Shown here one piece after another: positions 1-14,551 of a stretch of 64,000 bases of DNA; the stretch's first letter is position 1, and every line of letters begins with the position of its first letter. A program made the translations under genes and the position numbers. Under the pieces are notes generated by a model. It did not search any database and was not told where the DNA came from. It saw only the letters and a list, made by a program, of their open reading frames with translations. This stretch comes from Distichodus sexfasciatus (lineage: Eukaryota; Chordata; Actinopteri; Characiformes; Distichodontidae): contig JAVGVS010000095.1 of NCBI GenBank assembly GCA_032718565.1, positions 638,501 through 702,500 on the forward strand, read 5' to 3'.

Positions 1-1417
1 GGGATGATATAACTGCTAACATAAAATGATTTTACTGTCACTTTCAATGATAGTGATCTCTGGGTTAAAAATGATCCATCCCCAAATAATAAAGTCGATA
101 TCTGAGTATGGTCAACAATACAGTATACCAGAGATAAATGAGATTTGTGCATAGCAACAGTTCTGCTGAATTACATTTGGTTACAGCTACTAGGAAGGTG
201 TTTCTGCTAAGTTTGTAAAAGTGTTTCTGCATTATTAAGCACCAATATAAATCATGTGCCCTGGAGTTCTAATATAAAATAATATTTGAAGTGCAACAGA
301 GTAGCACAAGAATTCCTAACTTGCTTTCAACCCCACACTCTCAAATGAATCTGCTACGCAGAAAGACTGGCAATGATGTTCTAATGACTAATTCCATTCT
401 TCACAAGGACTAGCGCTGATTCAGTCCTGATGAGACAAACCACTTGTAGGAGACACGATACGACAAGCATTCAACATCTGCATTTGAAAAATAGCTTTAA
501 TGTAAAAATAAGTTTGGTACATTTTTAAAAAAAAGGAACCGTGCCTTGAAGCAGTCTGAGGAAAGAGCTGATGAAATATTCAGCACATGAGAGATGTGCC
601 TTGAGAGGAAATATTAATGAGAAAGAAGATGTGCAGACATTGAAGAATCATTTATATCTCGGAGCCAAAACGGTCTTTGTGATTTATACCAACCCCAGAA
701 GTAGCGCGGCGTCGGCGCTGCCAGCAGTTTAAAAGGATGAGATCCTCAGCCTCCATACATATTTAATGCTGTATTGAGTAACAAAATTATGGTTGTCTGT
801 TTATATTCTTTATGCGTTGACAATAAGGGTCAAAGTAAACAAGAGAACCAAACAGTTTGGATCAGGAAAGTGAGACCTTCTGCAGACTGGCAGACAGATT
901 TAAACAGGGTCTAGGGCAACATAGTGCAAATAACAGAGCCTTTATTGCCTCACAGAGATCAAGTTCAGAACTTAAAGTCTCATATCATTGAGAGGATGTA
1001 TTAGATTTTCACTGAACAGTACAGAGCCCTACAGAAGATGAGAAAGTAAGGAAAGTATCTGAGAACAGTTATACATGATTGCACTATAATTCACTTGTAA
1101 TAATATTATAAATATTTAAGAAATATTTTGGCCTGAGAGAGGTATACTGGTCTGTTATTTGTTGATATTTGTTGGCAGGCAGTGAAACACTTCAAGCAAG
1201 TACATTTCTCACAAGGTGCCTGAACATATTTCTGTAGTTCACAAGAAAAATATAATATAATATTATAGAAATTTAAACACATTGATTTTTATTCCCCTTC
1301 ATGAAAATCACAACACCATGATACAGTCTTCAGACATAACTATATATTACTTTTATTCATTAATGCTGTTGAATTTTCTCTGTTCTTCACTGTGATTCTG
1401 TGCAAGTTGGCAGTGTT
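1..1417. other. abca12 3' UTR and downstream flank
   Basis: AT-rich sequence with no coding exon that I recognise on either strand and no listed repeat copy. A GC-richer patch near 660-730 stands out but has no convincing ORF. Confidence 0.6.
1352..1357 (-). terminator. Candidate poly(A) signal of abca12
   Basis: AATAAA on the minus strand, 61 bases past the stop codon. Further AATAAA hexamers lie at 1288-1293 and 941-946. I cannot tell which is used, so the 3' UTR length is open. Confidence 0.45.
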
Positions 1418-1522
1418 CTATGTGTCAGAGCTTTGGAACAAGTCCAGACCATCCAGATCCAAAGTGTCGCTGACTTCCGCAGACTCGCCTCCCACCTTCC
1501 CCATGGCAAAGTTAATGAAGAC
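1418..1522 (-). CDS. abca12: abca12 exon w48, terminal coding exon
   Basis: 105 bp including TAG at 1418-1420. Acceptor ctctttag. It reads VFINFAMGKVGGESAEV and ends DLFQSSDT. 'VFINFA' matches mammalian ABCA12; the last ~25 residues are an acidic, Ser-rich tail. Confidence 0.92.
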   Translation of the reverse strand, partial: VFINFAMGKVGGESAEVSDTLDLDGLDLFQSSDT

Positions 1523-3049
1523 CTAAAGAGACAAGACCAGACAAAAACATTACTCTTGTTCTACTTGTTCTCTGTCTCTCATCATCTATCTTTCTCTTTA
1601 TACTTTTCGGCCCCTCTGTTCCCTTCTTGTCATTGTAATTTTTCTATTCATTATTTCTTTTTCTTCACCTCTCTCTCCTTCCTATCTGTCCCTCCTCCCT
1701 TCCATCCACCCTCCTTCATCTCTCCTTTCAAAGAATAATTCAGTGATGATATCAAGTCTTTTCAACACACTCAGTCCTGACCCTCCTTCATCCCTCCTTT
1801 TGCTCATACTTATATTCTCCCTCTCGCTTTTCTGACTCTCCCACTCTCCCACACCGCTGCCAGCTCTCACCTCGTCCAGTGTGGTCTGGCTAACTGAGAA
1901 GTGTTTGATCTTCAGTGCAGTCTTGTTAGACTCGAGCTGGTCGAAGATGTCAGCCACACCACCGGGCGCCACGGGAACGTGGTATTCCAGCATCGCCGAG
2001 TGATGATCCTGCATGACCAAAAAAAAAAAAAAATGTTAGTGCACTTACGAAGAATAATAAACTTCAACGTTCTGTAAAAGTGTACTCAGGAACTTCGGAG
2101 TGCCACAAAGTTGTAGGAGTTTTCCTTATAGTAACACGTCTAGATTCAAGTAATTGCAAACATTTCCAAGCTGAGTCAGCTGTCTTAGAGCAGAAAGAAC
2201 CTAAACATATTCAGTGCGGACTGGTGCTGAGAAGGCATGCATTATAAAACCTGAATAGTCTCACTGTTGCTGAAAGAAAAAAAAACCTGTGGCTTGCAGC
2301 AAAAACACAAGACTCTCAACACCTACAGTGGCACAGAAGCTCTCAGCAGTTTTGCGATTAAGTGATTCATAAGCTAGTACACGGCAAATACGGATTTATA
2401 AGAACAGATGTATGACCTAATCGCTACCCTCTTCCCTGACAAGTGCTTTCACCTTGAGGTAAGTGCTGGGAAAATGCTCCTCCATGAACCTGGTGATGAC
2501 GTCGACGTCGCAGGAAGCCTCAGCCAAGTACATCTTCACCGTAAAGCCCGTGCCAAACCTGTTGGGACAAAACTGGTTATCTCTGTCCTTATTAACAAAG
2601 CTTGAACTGACAGTGTTTGCTGGACAGCACAGGGTGCAACGAAAGAAGGGGAAATGTAAGAAACAGCTGAGGAAGTTTTGCAATTCTCCAGTGAACTTGG
2701 GGTTTTACTCTAGTGGAAAGTGCCTTGACATGGAACATCACCTCCTGGTTTGGTAAAAGTGGTGTAAAATAAATTTAAAGAGTAATCAGGAACACTGATG
2801 GGAATAAGGGCATTTAAAATAAACAACGTTAGTGACAGCGTTATTTTTTTCATTAACTTATTATTTTTTCCATTGTTAAAATACCGTTAATGAGAACAAA
2901 ATGCGACACGTTACTATCATTATGTTAATTTAATCTGTTTTCATCCGACCAGGCTCTCTCAGACACAAGACACGCAAAGGTTTTGTTTTTCTTTTCTTTG
3001 GCGTTGGGTGGGGGGGGGCAAGACAACCAAATAAATGACGATGATGATG

Positions 3050-3086
<37 letters not shown>

Positions 3087-6000
3087 CGATGATTGGCTAA
3101 GGAAGTTAGTGCTGTCACCTCACAGCGAGAAGGTCCTGAGCCCATCCAAGGTTGGTCCCCACCTCGCACCCATAGTCCCGGGACAGGCTCCAATTCCCCG
3201 CAACCCCAATAGGGACTAAGCAGTTCAGAAAATTAAATTAAAATGATTGGCTAAGGAAGAGTAAAATTTCATGGTAAGCCAACCATAGGCAGAGATGGGC
3301 GGGCGTTCACACACAAACACACATGCACAGGCGCGCACACAACCGACCAAGAGACACACGCAGCAATGGCGAGACCAGAGAATTCAAAAGTAGCATTTTT
3401 AAACTGAAAGTACAGACATTACTGTTCCCCTCACCGAGATAACAGGCAAGAATTTATATGTGAAATGTAGATTATGTCCAGTAAGAAAGTGTTTTCTCCA
3501 CATCAGTTGTAAACTCTCCTAATCTTATAGAGCACCTCTCATCATCACACGCTTCCACTAAAGGGGGGATCCAGATTGACATATTTGAACATTTAAAAAA
3601 AATAGTTACTTTCCTTCCTAACTAGTTACATTTATAATGCTGTAACTCAGTTACTTACTTTTAAGGAGAAGTAATGAGCAACTATAACTAACTAGTTCTT
3701 TAAAGTAACATGCCCAACACTGATCAGGAATACTACCACCATCTCTGGAGGAAATTTACCGCAGGAGATGCAGGACCACACCAGTTACTGTATTTTTATG
3801 ACCGCCTGAAATCAGGCAAACACCTCAGGAGTCATTCATTCATTCTTTATCCAAACCGTTTAATCCCAACCGGGGTTGTGGGGAGGAGCCTTTCCCGGGA
3901 ACTACAGGCGAAAGGCGGGGACCAAAACTGAGAGACTTTTATACTTAGAGCTCCTGTTAACAGGCCATAAGGCATTGCAACCAGGACATGTCAACCCAAA
4001 GTTTTTAACTCTTCTTAATATCACAGACTGACTCAGGTAAATTTTCACCATCTGTTCCCTACCTGCTATTTATGACTCATACTTTAATGTCCATTATGCA
4101 ATGGAAAAGGCACACTGTACTTTACCATACATAGTTACTCCACAATATGCACATGTACAGATACTGTCACAGTTTGCAGGGTGTGCTGGTAAAAATATGC
4201 ATGTGACAAATAAAGGATCTTGAGATGAGAGGAGATGAGGATCAAGTTGTGACTGGTGAGTCCGAGGAGTTTACTGACCTGTTCTTGATGTGCTGCAGAG
4301 ATCCCAGACATCTGAACTGGCCTTGGACCATTATAGCAAGACGAGTACACAGAGCCTCACACTCCTCCATACTGAAGAGGAAAATAAAGAAGGACTTATA
4401 ATTTAATAGTTACAGGTAATGTTTAAAAAAAAGACATGCATACAATATTCAGAAATCAATATTTCCAGATATCTATATATGACATTTTTAAAGCTACTTT
4501 TAAAAAAGTAAAACCCTTATTAGACTTGCAGTGCCTGCTTTACTAGTTCAGTTGAATTTAATAATAAAAAGTGTTACAATGTAATTCAGCACAAGACCTT
4601 TAAAGAACAGCTACAAAGTAACGTACAGCCAGTGAATCTTTTTTGTCCTATAAAACAGATTGTACAGTTTGAACCGTAAGTCACAGAAAGCTGAAATTTT
4701 CCAGGTAAGTAGGAATGGTGCGCTCGGAATAGACAGAAAACCGTAGTAATTGGCCTATAATTGGCATTCTAGCAAAGGAAAACATGTTTTGACCACTGGG
4801 GGGCACTAAAAATGGTACATAAATATATGCAGTCTGATTCACTGAGGCGCTAGTTATAAAATGCCGCTATTGGAACTATACGGGGCGCTAAAAACGCCAC
4901 ACAAATTTATGCAATTTCATAATGGAGATTTTTTGTGATTTTTTAGCTAATTTTGACTTCTGAATCACTGACTGCTTTCTTCGATGCTTACTGCATCCTC
5001 TGGTTTTGTGCTGATTTTTGCGACTTTTCGTAGGACACTGTGCGTTGCCGCATGTGGCTATATTTCTTTATGTCAATGCCTCTCTTCGTCTTTTATTTCT
5101 TTTATTGCCATTCTCTGTCTTTATCATTGTCGTCATACTTCCAATCCATATTTTCCTGGTTTCCATCCATTTTCCCATTTAAAATATTGGGATGGCAATA
5201 AAAGAAAAGGATGATGTTAATTTACACATGTACTTTGAAAACCACAGTGCTTGAATAGCACCTACACCTAGAGAGATAGCAGAAATGTTGAATACCTGTG
5301 TGATGTCAAAATCACAGCACATTTTCCCATCACTTCCTCTGAGATAATCTTCCAGAGGTGGCGTTTGGAGCGGGGATCCATTCCTGAGCTGGGCTCGTCC
5401 TGGGTGAGGGAATTGATTGGAGAGTAAGAAGAAACTGTTAAGTGTGATATCCCCAAAAAGCTATGAAGTGTGAGTAGATCAGAGTTTCTCTCTAGCTGAT
5501 AGCATCAGTGTCACCACGGATCAAGGCTAGCCATAAACCACCACCATACAGCGGAACTAAAAGCCGTGGCAAGTTTGCACTTTTCTGGAACATTTTAGAA
5601 AGCAATCCATTTTCATACAGCCGGAGAGGGAGCATAGAGGTGGAAAGGTAGAAACATTTAGGATGGAGAAAGTGCTGTTTTAAAAGTATATTCAGAATTT
5701 ATGATGGCTGACAAAGAAGTTTCAACATACCAGAAGCAGGATCTGTGGCTGTCCAATCAGAGCTAACGCAGTAGACAGCTTCCGGCGAGTTCCGCAGCTG
5801 TAGCGTTCGCTGATGACGCTCCTGTGGTGGTTCAGCTCCAGTTTTTTGAGCAGATAGTTTACCACCTAACACAAAGACAAACCATTGCACAGATTAAAAG
5901 AGAAATTTTGGGTTTGACTTTCGCACGAACCCCCATCTCCCCCCACCCCACACCAATTAAACAGCAAAATAGGCTTTAAGAAGTGCCATTATTTTTCCAT

Positions 6001-9000
6001 CTTCTGAAGGCAAGCGCCAGCTGGCTTGCTGGAGTTCGCCACAACTTCTCTTCCTTTTTGTTTTTAATTTAGCAAAGCACTAATTGCCCTCAAAAAAAGA
6101 GAAAGCTTCAGAAGTCGGTCTAAAATGCAAACATGTGGTCTCGACATCATAATGAGTTGCTCGGAACAATGTTTTGATTAAATGCCTGTTGACACCTGAC
6201 CTGCCACAAAAGCGTGCCATGCTTGCTGGCATCCATTTAATTAATTGGATTCCTACATCAAAAGAGCTAACCAGTCGTTCTCGGAATTTAAACAGCTTGA
6301 CGTAGACCTGCGACAAACCATAAATTGCTCTCAGTTTTAACCAATGTAAATTAAGCCTCTGACTGTCCTGTTTGAAAGGGACACTGTGTTTCCCAAGAGG
6401 TCACTAGTATTTCTTTCCAGTCTTTCTAGCTCCCAAGCTAACATACTTAACCGCAAAGACGCATAGGCAGCAGCAACAGCATGCAATGACTGATATGGCT
6501 TCGAAAAAGACTTTCAATGGTATGATAATGCCCTCATTAAGGCTTAGAATTTCCATGACAATTTATGTCACATCTCTGTCGGCATCAGCGACAAAAACAA
6601 AGTAAAGCAACCGTCATCGTGCCGACTTCAAACTCTCCAGTCTCTTTGAATTCCTGGAGATGACTCACCTTATGAAAGGCTCTGAAATTGCTTACTCTTT
6701 CCATTAGTCTTAGTCTGCGCCATTCTAAGGAAAGGAGGCCGGCAAGAAACCATTACCTCCCATACTTGGAGGTGACGAGGCACATTAGGATGATAAAAAC
6801 ATTGCAGTTCAAAGTGTCAGGCCTCTAATGTCTGTACTGAAGAGACTCCCTTGTTGTCACTTCTTAATTAATGCACACCGCAGTTTCTGATCATCGCAGA
6901 ACGCAACGCCGCTCAAGATCACTTTGCAGATGTGGTGGAGGTAAGGCAGGGCGATGTGACCTCAAATCAATATCATGATTAACTGAACATTTTAACTTGA
7001 TTACGATTAATGTAGTGGGGTGGGGTGGGGTGGGGTGGGTGGGTTGCCTGCACAGGTTTTTATAGTAAATTTCATTTCATTTCATTCTCTGAACCTCTTA
7101 ATCCCTACGGGCACGAGGCGGGGACCATCCCTGGGTGGGTGCCAACACATTGCAGAGCAACACACACTCACAGTTACACCTGTGGGGAAACTGGAGCACC
7201 TGGGGGAAGCCCGTGCAAACACCGGAAGAGCCCTACGGCCAACCCCGGGATCGAAGCCAGGACCTTCTCGCTGTAAGGGCAGCAGAGCTAACCACTTTCT
7301 GATAATTTTTGATAATTCTGACAATTTCGGACTGATAAAGGTACCACTGAGGTACTCATGAGCAAGGTACCGTCCCAAAGCACTGCTCCCCGGGCGCTGC
7401 TCATGTCAGCTGCCCACTGCTCCACTGCTTTTGTTGAACCTCTCAAATGCAGAGGTCACATTTCGTTGTGGTGAGCTGTGTGCTGTGCTGTGTTCACAAT
7501 AGCTTTTCATAATGGCATGAAAAGTGTGTCAGCCCTGCACGAGTCCTTCATCATTGGTCAGACTGCTGAAATGCTGGATATTTATGGTTTTGTTGAACCT
7601 CTCAATCTACTGAAGCAGTCATAGTGAGGCAGGCGTCTCAAAACTACATATTTTCTAATACTCAAGCAGAAGTACAGATATTCCTCTGTGGGAAATGCTG
7701 CCTGGCCAATCTGTGGTCTTCTCGTTGGTGTGGTCCACCTTTTAGGTGACGTTGCTAAATTAAGTGGCCCCAGAAGTGCATATTTAGACGATAGTTGAGG
7801 ATTTCAGAGACACGTTGCAACTTGTTGTTTTCCCCTATTATTTCTAATGAGCCAGTTTACCAATGCATCAAATTTGGCTGGATCAGCACTCCAGTGCCTT
7901 GTCCTTAGCAAATCCTTATCTCTCACGTTTGTTTGCGGCTAATGAAGATTTCACTGGAGTAGCCAGAGGCAAGGGTTTCCAGAACTGCCCCTTCCCAATA
8001 ATTCCCTGTGAGAATGTAAGATTAATTAGCTTCCTCTCCGATCAATATGGAGAGGGGCCAACTCTGGTCCGTCAAATTCAATACTCTCTTCATACCAACC
8101 TCCCTCAGTATCGAAGTCGATGCAAAGGGCAAAACTCCAGTGAATCCAGCATTATGTCTCTGCCATAGGTATAGATATTGGTGAAAAGAAGCCACCAACC
8201 TGCAAACTGCTAACTTTCAGGAACTTAATGCATTATGTGGCCAAATGATGGCCAAAGGGCTTGATAGTTGAATAATGAGAGTATTGGTGATTTAGACCTG
8301 AATAGTATTGATCAATCTCTGGTAAGCAATGAGGCATTTAAATTTTTTTACCCGATCAATTTCCCTTTTGGAGATGCCCCTGATGCGGGCGTAGAAGTAC
8401 AGATGCTCCTCTCCGGTTAGCAGGTCATCCAGGGCATCCACCTGAGGGCAGTAACCGATGTTGATGCCCTCAGAACTGCAGTCCATGATGTTGACCATTT
8501 TCCTGAAGGCATGAGACATGCAGATTTGTTAATAAATTATGACATCCCATCACTACCAAGGATATCTCTTGTGAAACTGATTACGAATTAACAGAGAAAT
8601 TAAGAGAATTTATGTTTACCCGTCCCAGTCACGGACTTGTGCAGAGCCGTAAGTTGGGCTGATGTCACCTGTGAGCATCTTGAACGTGGTTGTCTTTCCG
8701 GCTCCATTGACTCCCAGCAAGCCAAAGCACTAGAAAGATTAAAAAATGATGATTAATAAAGAATGAAGGTAATCAAAATTGTGGTACTTTATTTAACTGC
8801 TCCCAAAATTTTGTTAACTTTTCTGCATTTATACTGCAATGGTGAAATTTTTACATTTTAAACAATAAAGTCAGATATTGATTTTAAAAATGAAATAAAA
8901 TCTTGAGGAATTATTTATAAAATGTTCTAGCAATTTAAGTTCAATATTGTCAACAGTTTCAGACGTAGTACCGACCTCTCCCGCCGGTATGCCGAACGAC

Positions 9001-12000
9001 AGCTTCTTGACCGCCTGAACTCTCCGGCTGAGATGTTGGTAGACTTTGGTAAGCTGGCTGACCTGTAGCAGGTCCGAATCAGCAGCACCACTGTCTATAC
9101 GCTCACGCTCAGCCGCGACGTCATCATCCTCATCCTGGATTCCCAACTGAGACATAGACTTCCTCCGACAGAACAACCTCCTAATGAAGAACAGGCATAA
9201 AGAGGTGAGTATGATTATAACATGATTGTGTATAGTTTTATTCATTTATTTATCAATGGGAGAAAGTACTTTAAGTTTTAATTAATTAATATTAATATCC
9301 TATGACGTTTACATTTTGTGGCATTTAGCAGACGCTTGGACAGTGAAGTCCATTTTTCTTAATTTCAGGGATAGTCCCTCTGAGAGCAACTTGGTGTTAA
9401 GGGTCTTGCTCAGGGACCCAATGCCTTAAAGGTAGGATTTGAACCCACAACCTCTTGGTCCAGAGGTGAGTATCCTAACCACTAGATCACCATCACCCCT
9501 GATCAATCTGATATTTTTATTAGGTTTTCTATTCCAGCGGTGAATGGTAACAAAGTATTAATAGTTGAGTACTGTACATAAGTATGTTTTTCAAGTATCT
9601 GTGCTGTATCTGAAAATATATTTTATCAAGAGTTTGTTTCAGAATCAATGAGTTCTAAAAATGCTTGTTGTAACAATAAAATAATGATTTGACATTAAAG
9701 AGAAAATGTACTTTTGAGTATTTAAATGTTTGAAAGCAAATGCTACAACACTTCAACTCAAGTAAACTGTACTTTGACTAAAGTAGATGACAACTTCACA
9801 ACACCAACACCTTCACAACACCTTGCAATCGCCCATTATTCTTATTGATGTATTATTAGTTGATCTCTGACTTCCCTTCAGCCCCATAGATCCCTACTTC
9901 CTGGTTCCTCAGGTCTTGAGTCTCACCTGACTTTGCCACAGAGCCACTTGTTGAGCAGGAGACGCAGAGCGAAACAGACGAATCCTTGTAGGAAAAGAGA
10001 GACAAAAATCCATCCCAGCACGTCCATGCTAAAGGGGTCCTTATAGGCGTCCACCCCAAACACGCTGAGGATCTGGACCTGCATGTCCAGCCGAGCCAGT
10101 TCCATTAGACCGTTACCAAAGCTGAACTGAGGGAAGACCAGGAAGACGTAGCTCAGGATGCGGTACACCGTCTGGACGTTCTGTAGTGGGTAGAGAGAGA
10201 TAAAAATTAGCCTTCATCTACTTATTTAATCTTAAATTTTAACTTTTAATCCTAAGTGAGATTTTCTGAAATTTTCTCTGGCAGTTTTTTAATATAAGAT
10301 TTACGCTGCTTAAAATAAATTGTTTCTCATAAGCTGGATTAAAAGTCTTAAATACTTTAAGGGAAATCTTTAAATAAATCAAATTGATGGATTTCCTACA
10401 TTTAATGTATTTTCACATTCAGAAAGAGTTTTTGGTATTTAATAGTTATTCTCACACAGCAAAAGCTATCATTTTAGATCGCTTTTGCTGTGTGAGAATA
10501 ACTATTAAATACCAAAAACTCAGAACGCATAAAAAATCAAACAAAAACAAGCAATTTAATGTATATAACAATGATCAGAATTTTCATTCATTAGATCAAA
10601 TTCATTAGAACTTAATCAGTGAACAATAAAATGTTATTGTATAACCAAATTCAACAACAGTTCTCTGTTTTTGCAATTACAAGTTACAAAGAATTTTCAA
10701 AGTAAGTAAAATGGTCTCGTTATTTTGTCCAAACAATCAAGTGTATACGAAATTGTTCATATATTTTTTGCTAAGAAAATGGTATGATTTCATAAGATAT
10801 TGTAGCTGCACATTTGAGGTGTGGTGGACTATATAGTATTTAATTTCAACACTGAGAACATTTTTCAAAATTGGTCACCGTAGCCACATTAAAAATCAAG
10901 CCTTACCCCATCATTCGGGTTGAGCTGCCCTAGGAAGTAGAGTATAGCAGTGGAGATGATGGTATTCACACTGATGAAGAGGTTGATGCAGACGTAGCTG
11001 ATGAAGGCCATCTCTGCATCTTTGAACAGAGTGGAGACGAGGTACATCCAGGGGAAGCTAGCAAACCTGTGAAACACGCAGGGTTGAGATGATCCCATTG
11101 AATAGAAAAATCACTTAGTGTACTGCTTATCAGATTATGCTTTTGAAAGTGAGTGATTATTTTGTCATTGTGATCACACCACAGCACAGCACACAGTGCA
11201 CCACAACCAAATGTGACCTCTGCCTTTGACCCATCCATGAAGGAGCAGTGGGCAGCTGACATGGGCAGCATCCAGAGAGCAGTGCTTGGGGACGGTACCT
11301 TTGCTCATGAGCACCTGAGTGGTAAATTTACCGGTCTGGTATTCTGGTATTCTTCTGATCACGGGGTAAACACCTTAACTGTTACGCTACCAAGTGCCCT
11401 GGTCAGGGGTATAAAATGCAGCTTAATCTGGACACAAATGTAATGGTCTTTTTAAGGACCAGATTAATCCCAGCAGTTTCTCAGTTAGCACGCAAGAGCA
11501 AAATTTTACATTCATGGCATTTAGCTGACACTCTTATCGAGAGTAACTTTCATTTTTTAATTACAGGAACACTCTCCATGGAGCAACTTGGGGTTAAGAG
11601 TCTTATTCTGGGTCCCAACAGTGCTTCTTAGGTTTAAAACCCGCCCCCAATCTTATCTCGCCCACCAACACAGTTTTAGCCACTGCGCCGCCATCGCCCC
11701 AAAATGTCAATATGATGAAGAAAACAACCTGCTGAGGGCACCAAAGAGAAAACGTCCATTTGGACTACAGCAGAGGGTTCAGAAGGAAAAGAGGAAAAAC
11801 CAGAGGGGGGAAAAAGTTGAGCTAAGAAAGCAGAAGATAAATGACTTCATCCGCACTCTCACGGTGAGGCTTTTCTCTCGCCTTCCCTGAACTACAAAAT
11901 GATCCGCTTTTTTATTCATTACTCTCCGTGATTGGGGTGGAGGGGGTCAAGAAAGAGGATGTGCTTAAACACGGAGGAGAAAGAGAGAGAGATGAGGGTG

Positions 12001-14515
12001 TGCGTGTGTTTATCTGTGTGTGTGTGGGGGGGGGCAGGTATTTACAGCATTGTTGGGACGTTTTTGTCTCCTAATATCACTTTTTTTTATAGTTTTTTTT
12101 GGGCTTTGTGGGGACATTTGAGAGGTCCCCATGAAGAAAAATGACCATAAAAATGTACGTTTTATTTGAGAAACTAAAAGAGGTAAAAGACGTGCCTTTG
12201 GTTACTGAGGTTAAGATTAGGGTCAGGTGTAGGTGTAAAATTATATACATCTAGTCATTATGGAAGTCTATGGAAAAATCACACAAAGATTGTAATACGC
12301 AACTGTGTGTGGAAGTGTGTGTGTGTGTGTTTGCTGCAGAGTTTTCCCCTCTCTGGCGTGAGAATGCTGAACAAAGGCAATTAAGCGGGTGCGGGTGAGA
12401 GCGGGTGAGAACCAGACAGCCACGTTGGCCAGTTATTTATGGTGGCGAGAGACAGAGGGCCAGGTGGTGCTAGTGGAATCAGGATACACTGCTGAGCTCA
12501 CATAGATTTTCGCCCGGCCTTACAACTTGACTCCCAGGATGCAGAAGCAGTGGCGTCTTGGGATCAGCCTGTCGTACCGATTCTGTTTATTTAATTAGCA
12601 AGAGCAGCAAAGGGCAGCAAAGATTGCTTCCTCCCTATACAGTAGGACACTTAAAGAGATTTAATGATATTTTAACCATTTTATATGCAAAAAATAATAT
12701 TTTAATTTACTATGGGGCAGTAGTAGTGTAAAAGTTAGGGAGTTGCCACGATCGAATGGTTGGTTGTTATTATTAGTAGTAGTAGTATTAGTAGTAGCAG
12801 TAGCAGTAGTAATAAATACCTAATAAATAATAATAAAGACCTATAATAAATCTGCTGTTTCATATATTTGTTTGTTTGTTTGTTTGTTTGTTTGATTATT
12901 AGGGGTTTGAACACAAAATGCCCACCAGTGGACAGAAAGCGCACGCTGGAAAGTATGCACAAGTATGCACTCAAAGATATTTGCACAATATTTTAGTCTC
13001 TCTTTTTTGTTATTGTCTCTCGTTCTAGTTTAAAGTTTAACATTTGTATTGTATTTCTAGTTTAAAGTGTATATGTTATATTCTATTTGTATATTTTATT
13101 GTGCCTTATTTGTTGCTTGTTTCTTGTTGTTTGTTGTTTGCACTGTTAAAACTGGAGCCATGTCATCTCGTCTCTCTGTATACTTGTACAATATATAGCA
13201 GAGATGACAATACAGTTTACTTTGACTCTTAAGTTTCTGTGTGCATCCTGCCACAGGCCACAAATCATAGTGATCAACCTAAAATTGGCCCTATAGCAAA
13301 GGAAAACACGTTTTGAACTCTAGGGAATATATGAACACTGTTAGAAGTTAGTTTCTTTAGCACTTTTACTTTATTTTATACTTTTTACATCCTGACTTCG
13401 TATGTCTTGATATGATTAATGTAGTTGTGGTTTTATCTTTCATCATTTCATTTTATTGTTCTACCCACGTACACAGACACTGCTGATGGCTAGTGCTGAA
13501 CCTTTTGTCCTGCTTTTTGAGACTTATGCTTATACTTATGCTTAGACCCCTCTAATTATTATTATTCAATCTTCTTAAAGATGTTTGCATTATGAACTAC
13601 TTTATATGTTGCAGGGAGAATTCTAAATGCATGAGAATGTTCCTTGAGATTAACAGAGTTCTCTCTTATCTCTTATCTAAGCTGCTGCAGAATCGCAGCC
13701 AAGTCAGTCGTAAAAGTCTTCCCTTTTGGAGCACAAAACCTTGCTCTCTTCCAAAATGTCACGTACTGCAGGTGCTCTGATCCAAATCTGGGTCATCCGT
13801 TTCCCTATAGCCGGGCGAGTCGCCCTAACCGTCATGTTCAACATGATTGTAACCGAGTGGTGCTTTCGGAAAGATGTTTCCCACCTCTCTCACGTTTTCA
13901 CTGCATCTTGGGTAATTTATGGCAGCGGGATACTGACCCGAAAAGCACCAGCAGCAACGTGACGGCTCCCAGGTTCTGTCTTTCGGTGAAGGCGGGAAGC
14001 TGGAAGGCGGCGATCATGATTACACACAACACCACCGGGACCATGTAGAGAGCCTGGGGAACGAGAGAGAGAGAAAGAGAGAAATAGACGGAAAAGAAAG
14101 ACAGGCAGAGAGAAAGACAGAGAGAGAGAGAGGTGAAAGTGAGAGAGGAAAAATAAATCATGAAAGACAGAAAAAGTGAAAGAAAAAAGAAAGAGAGACA
14201 AGAAAACAGAGAATGGACAAAGGAGACAATGTGCGAGAGAGTGATAAAAAATTAATGAAAAGATAGCAAATGAATCAAAGAGAGAAAAGAAGGAACAGGA
14301 TAGATAGTAAGCACGAGAGAAAAAACAAAGAGGCAGACAAGAGAAGGAGAGTGTGAGAAAGAAAAAGAAAGAGAGAGACAGAAAAATAAGAGAAAGACAG
14401 TCGAGGGAGAGAGAGAGCGAGAGAGAGAGTGAGAGATGCAGAAAATAACAGAAAGACAGACGAGAGAGAGAGAGAGAGAGAGAGAGATGCAGAAAATAAC
14501 AGAAAGACAGACAAG

Positions 14516-14551
<36 letters not shown>

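Larger units (their letters stand above)
2793..3722. mobile_element. hAT-like non-autonomous element (family 1), with SINE inside
   Basis: The ends are CACTGATGGGAAT and ..TGCCCAACACTG. A perfect 8-bp target duplication, atcaggaa, sits at 2785-2792 and 3723-3730, which is the hAT hallmark. The right end contains the 'agtaact..agttac' arrays typical of fish hAT ends. A shorter relative lies at 51768-52348. It has no transposase. Confidence 0.85.
5866..8351. other. Intron w42-w43 (2.5 kb)
   Basis: 6000-6960 is non-repetitive sequence with balanced composition and no exon. 7068-7501 holds two SINE copies. 7502-8351 shows nothing recognised. The unique part could contain conserved non-coding sequence, which only cross-species alignment would show. 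Confidence 0.5.

Noticed and set aside
2930..3219. Poly-His and poly-Asp ORFs
   Set aside because: Both are readings of the (GAT)n microsatellite in a hAT element.
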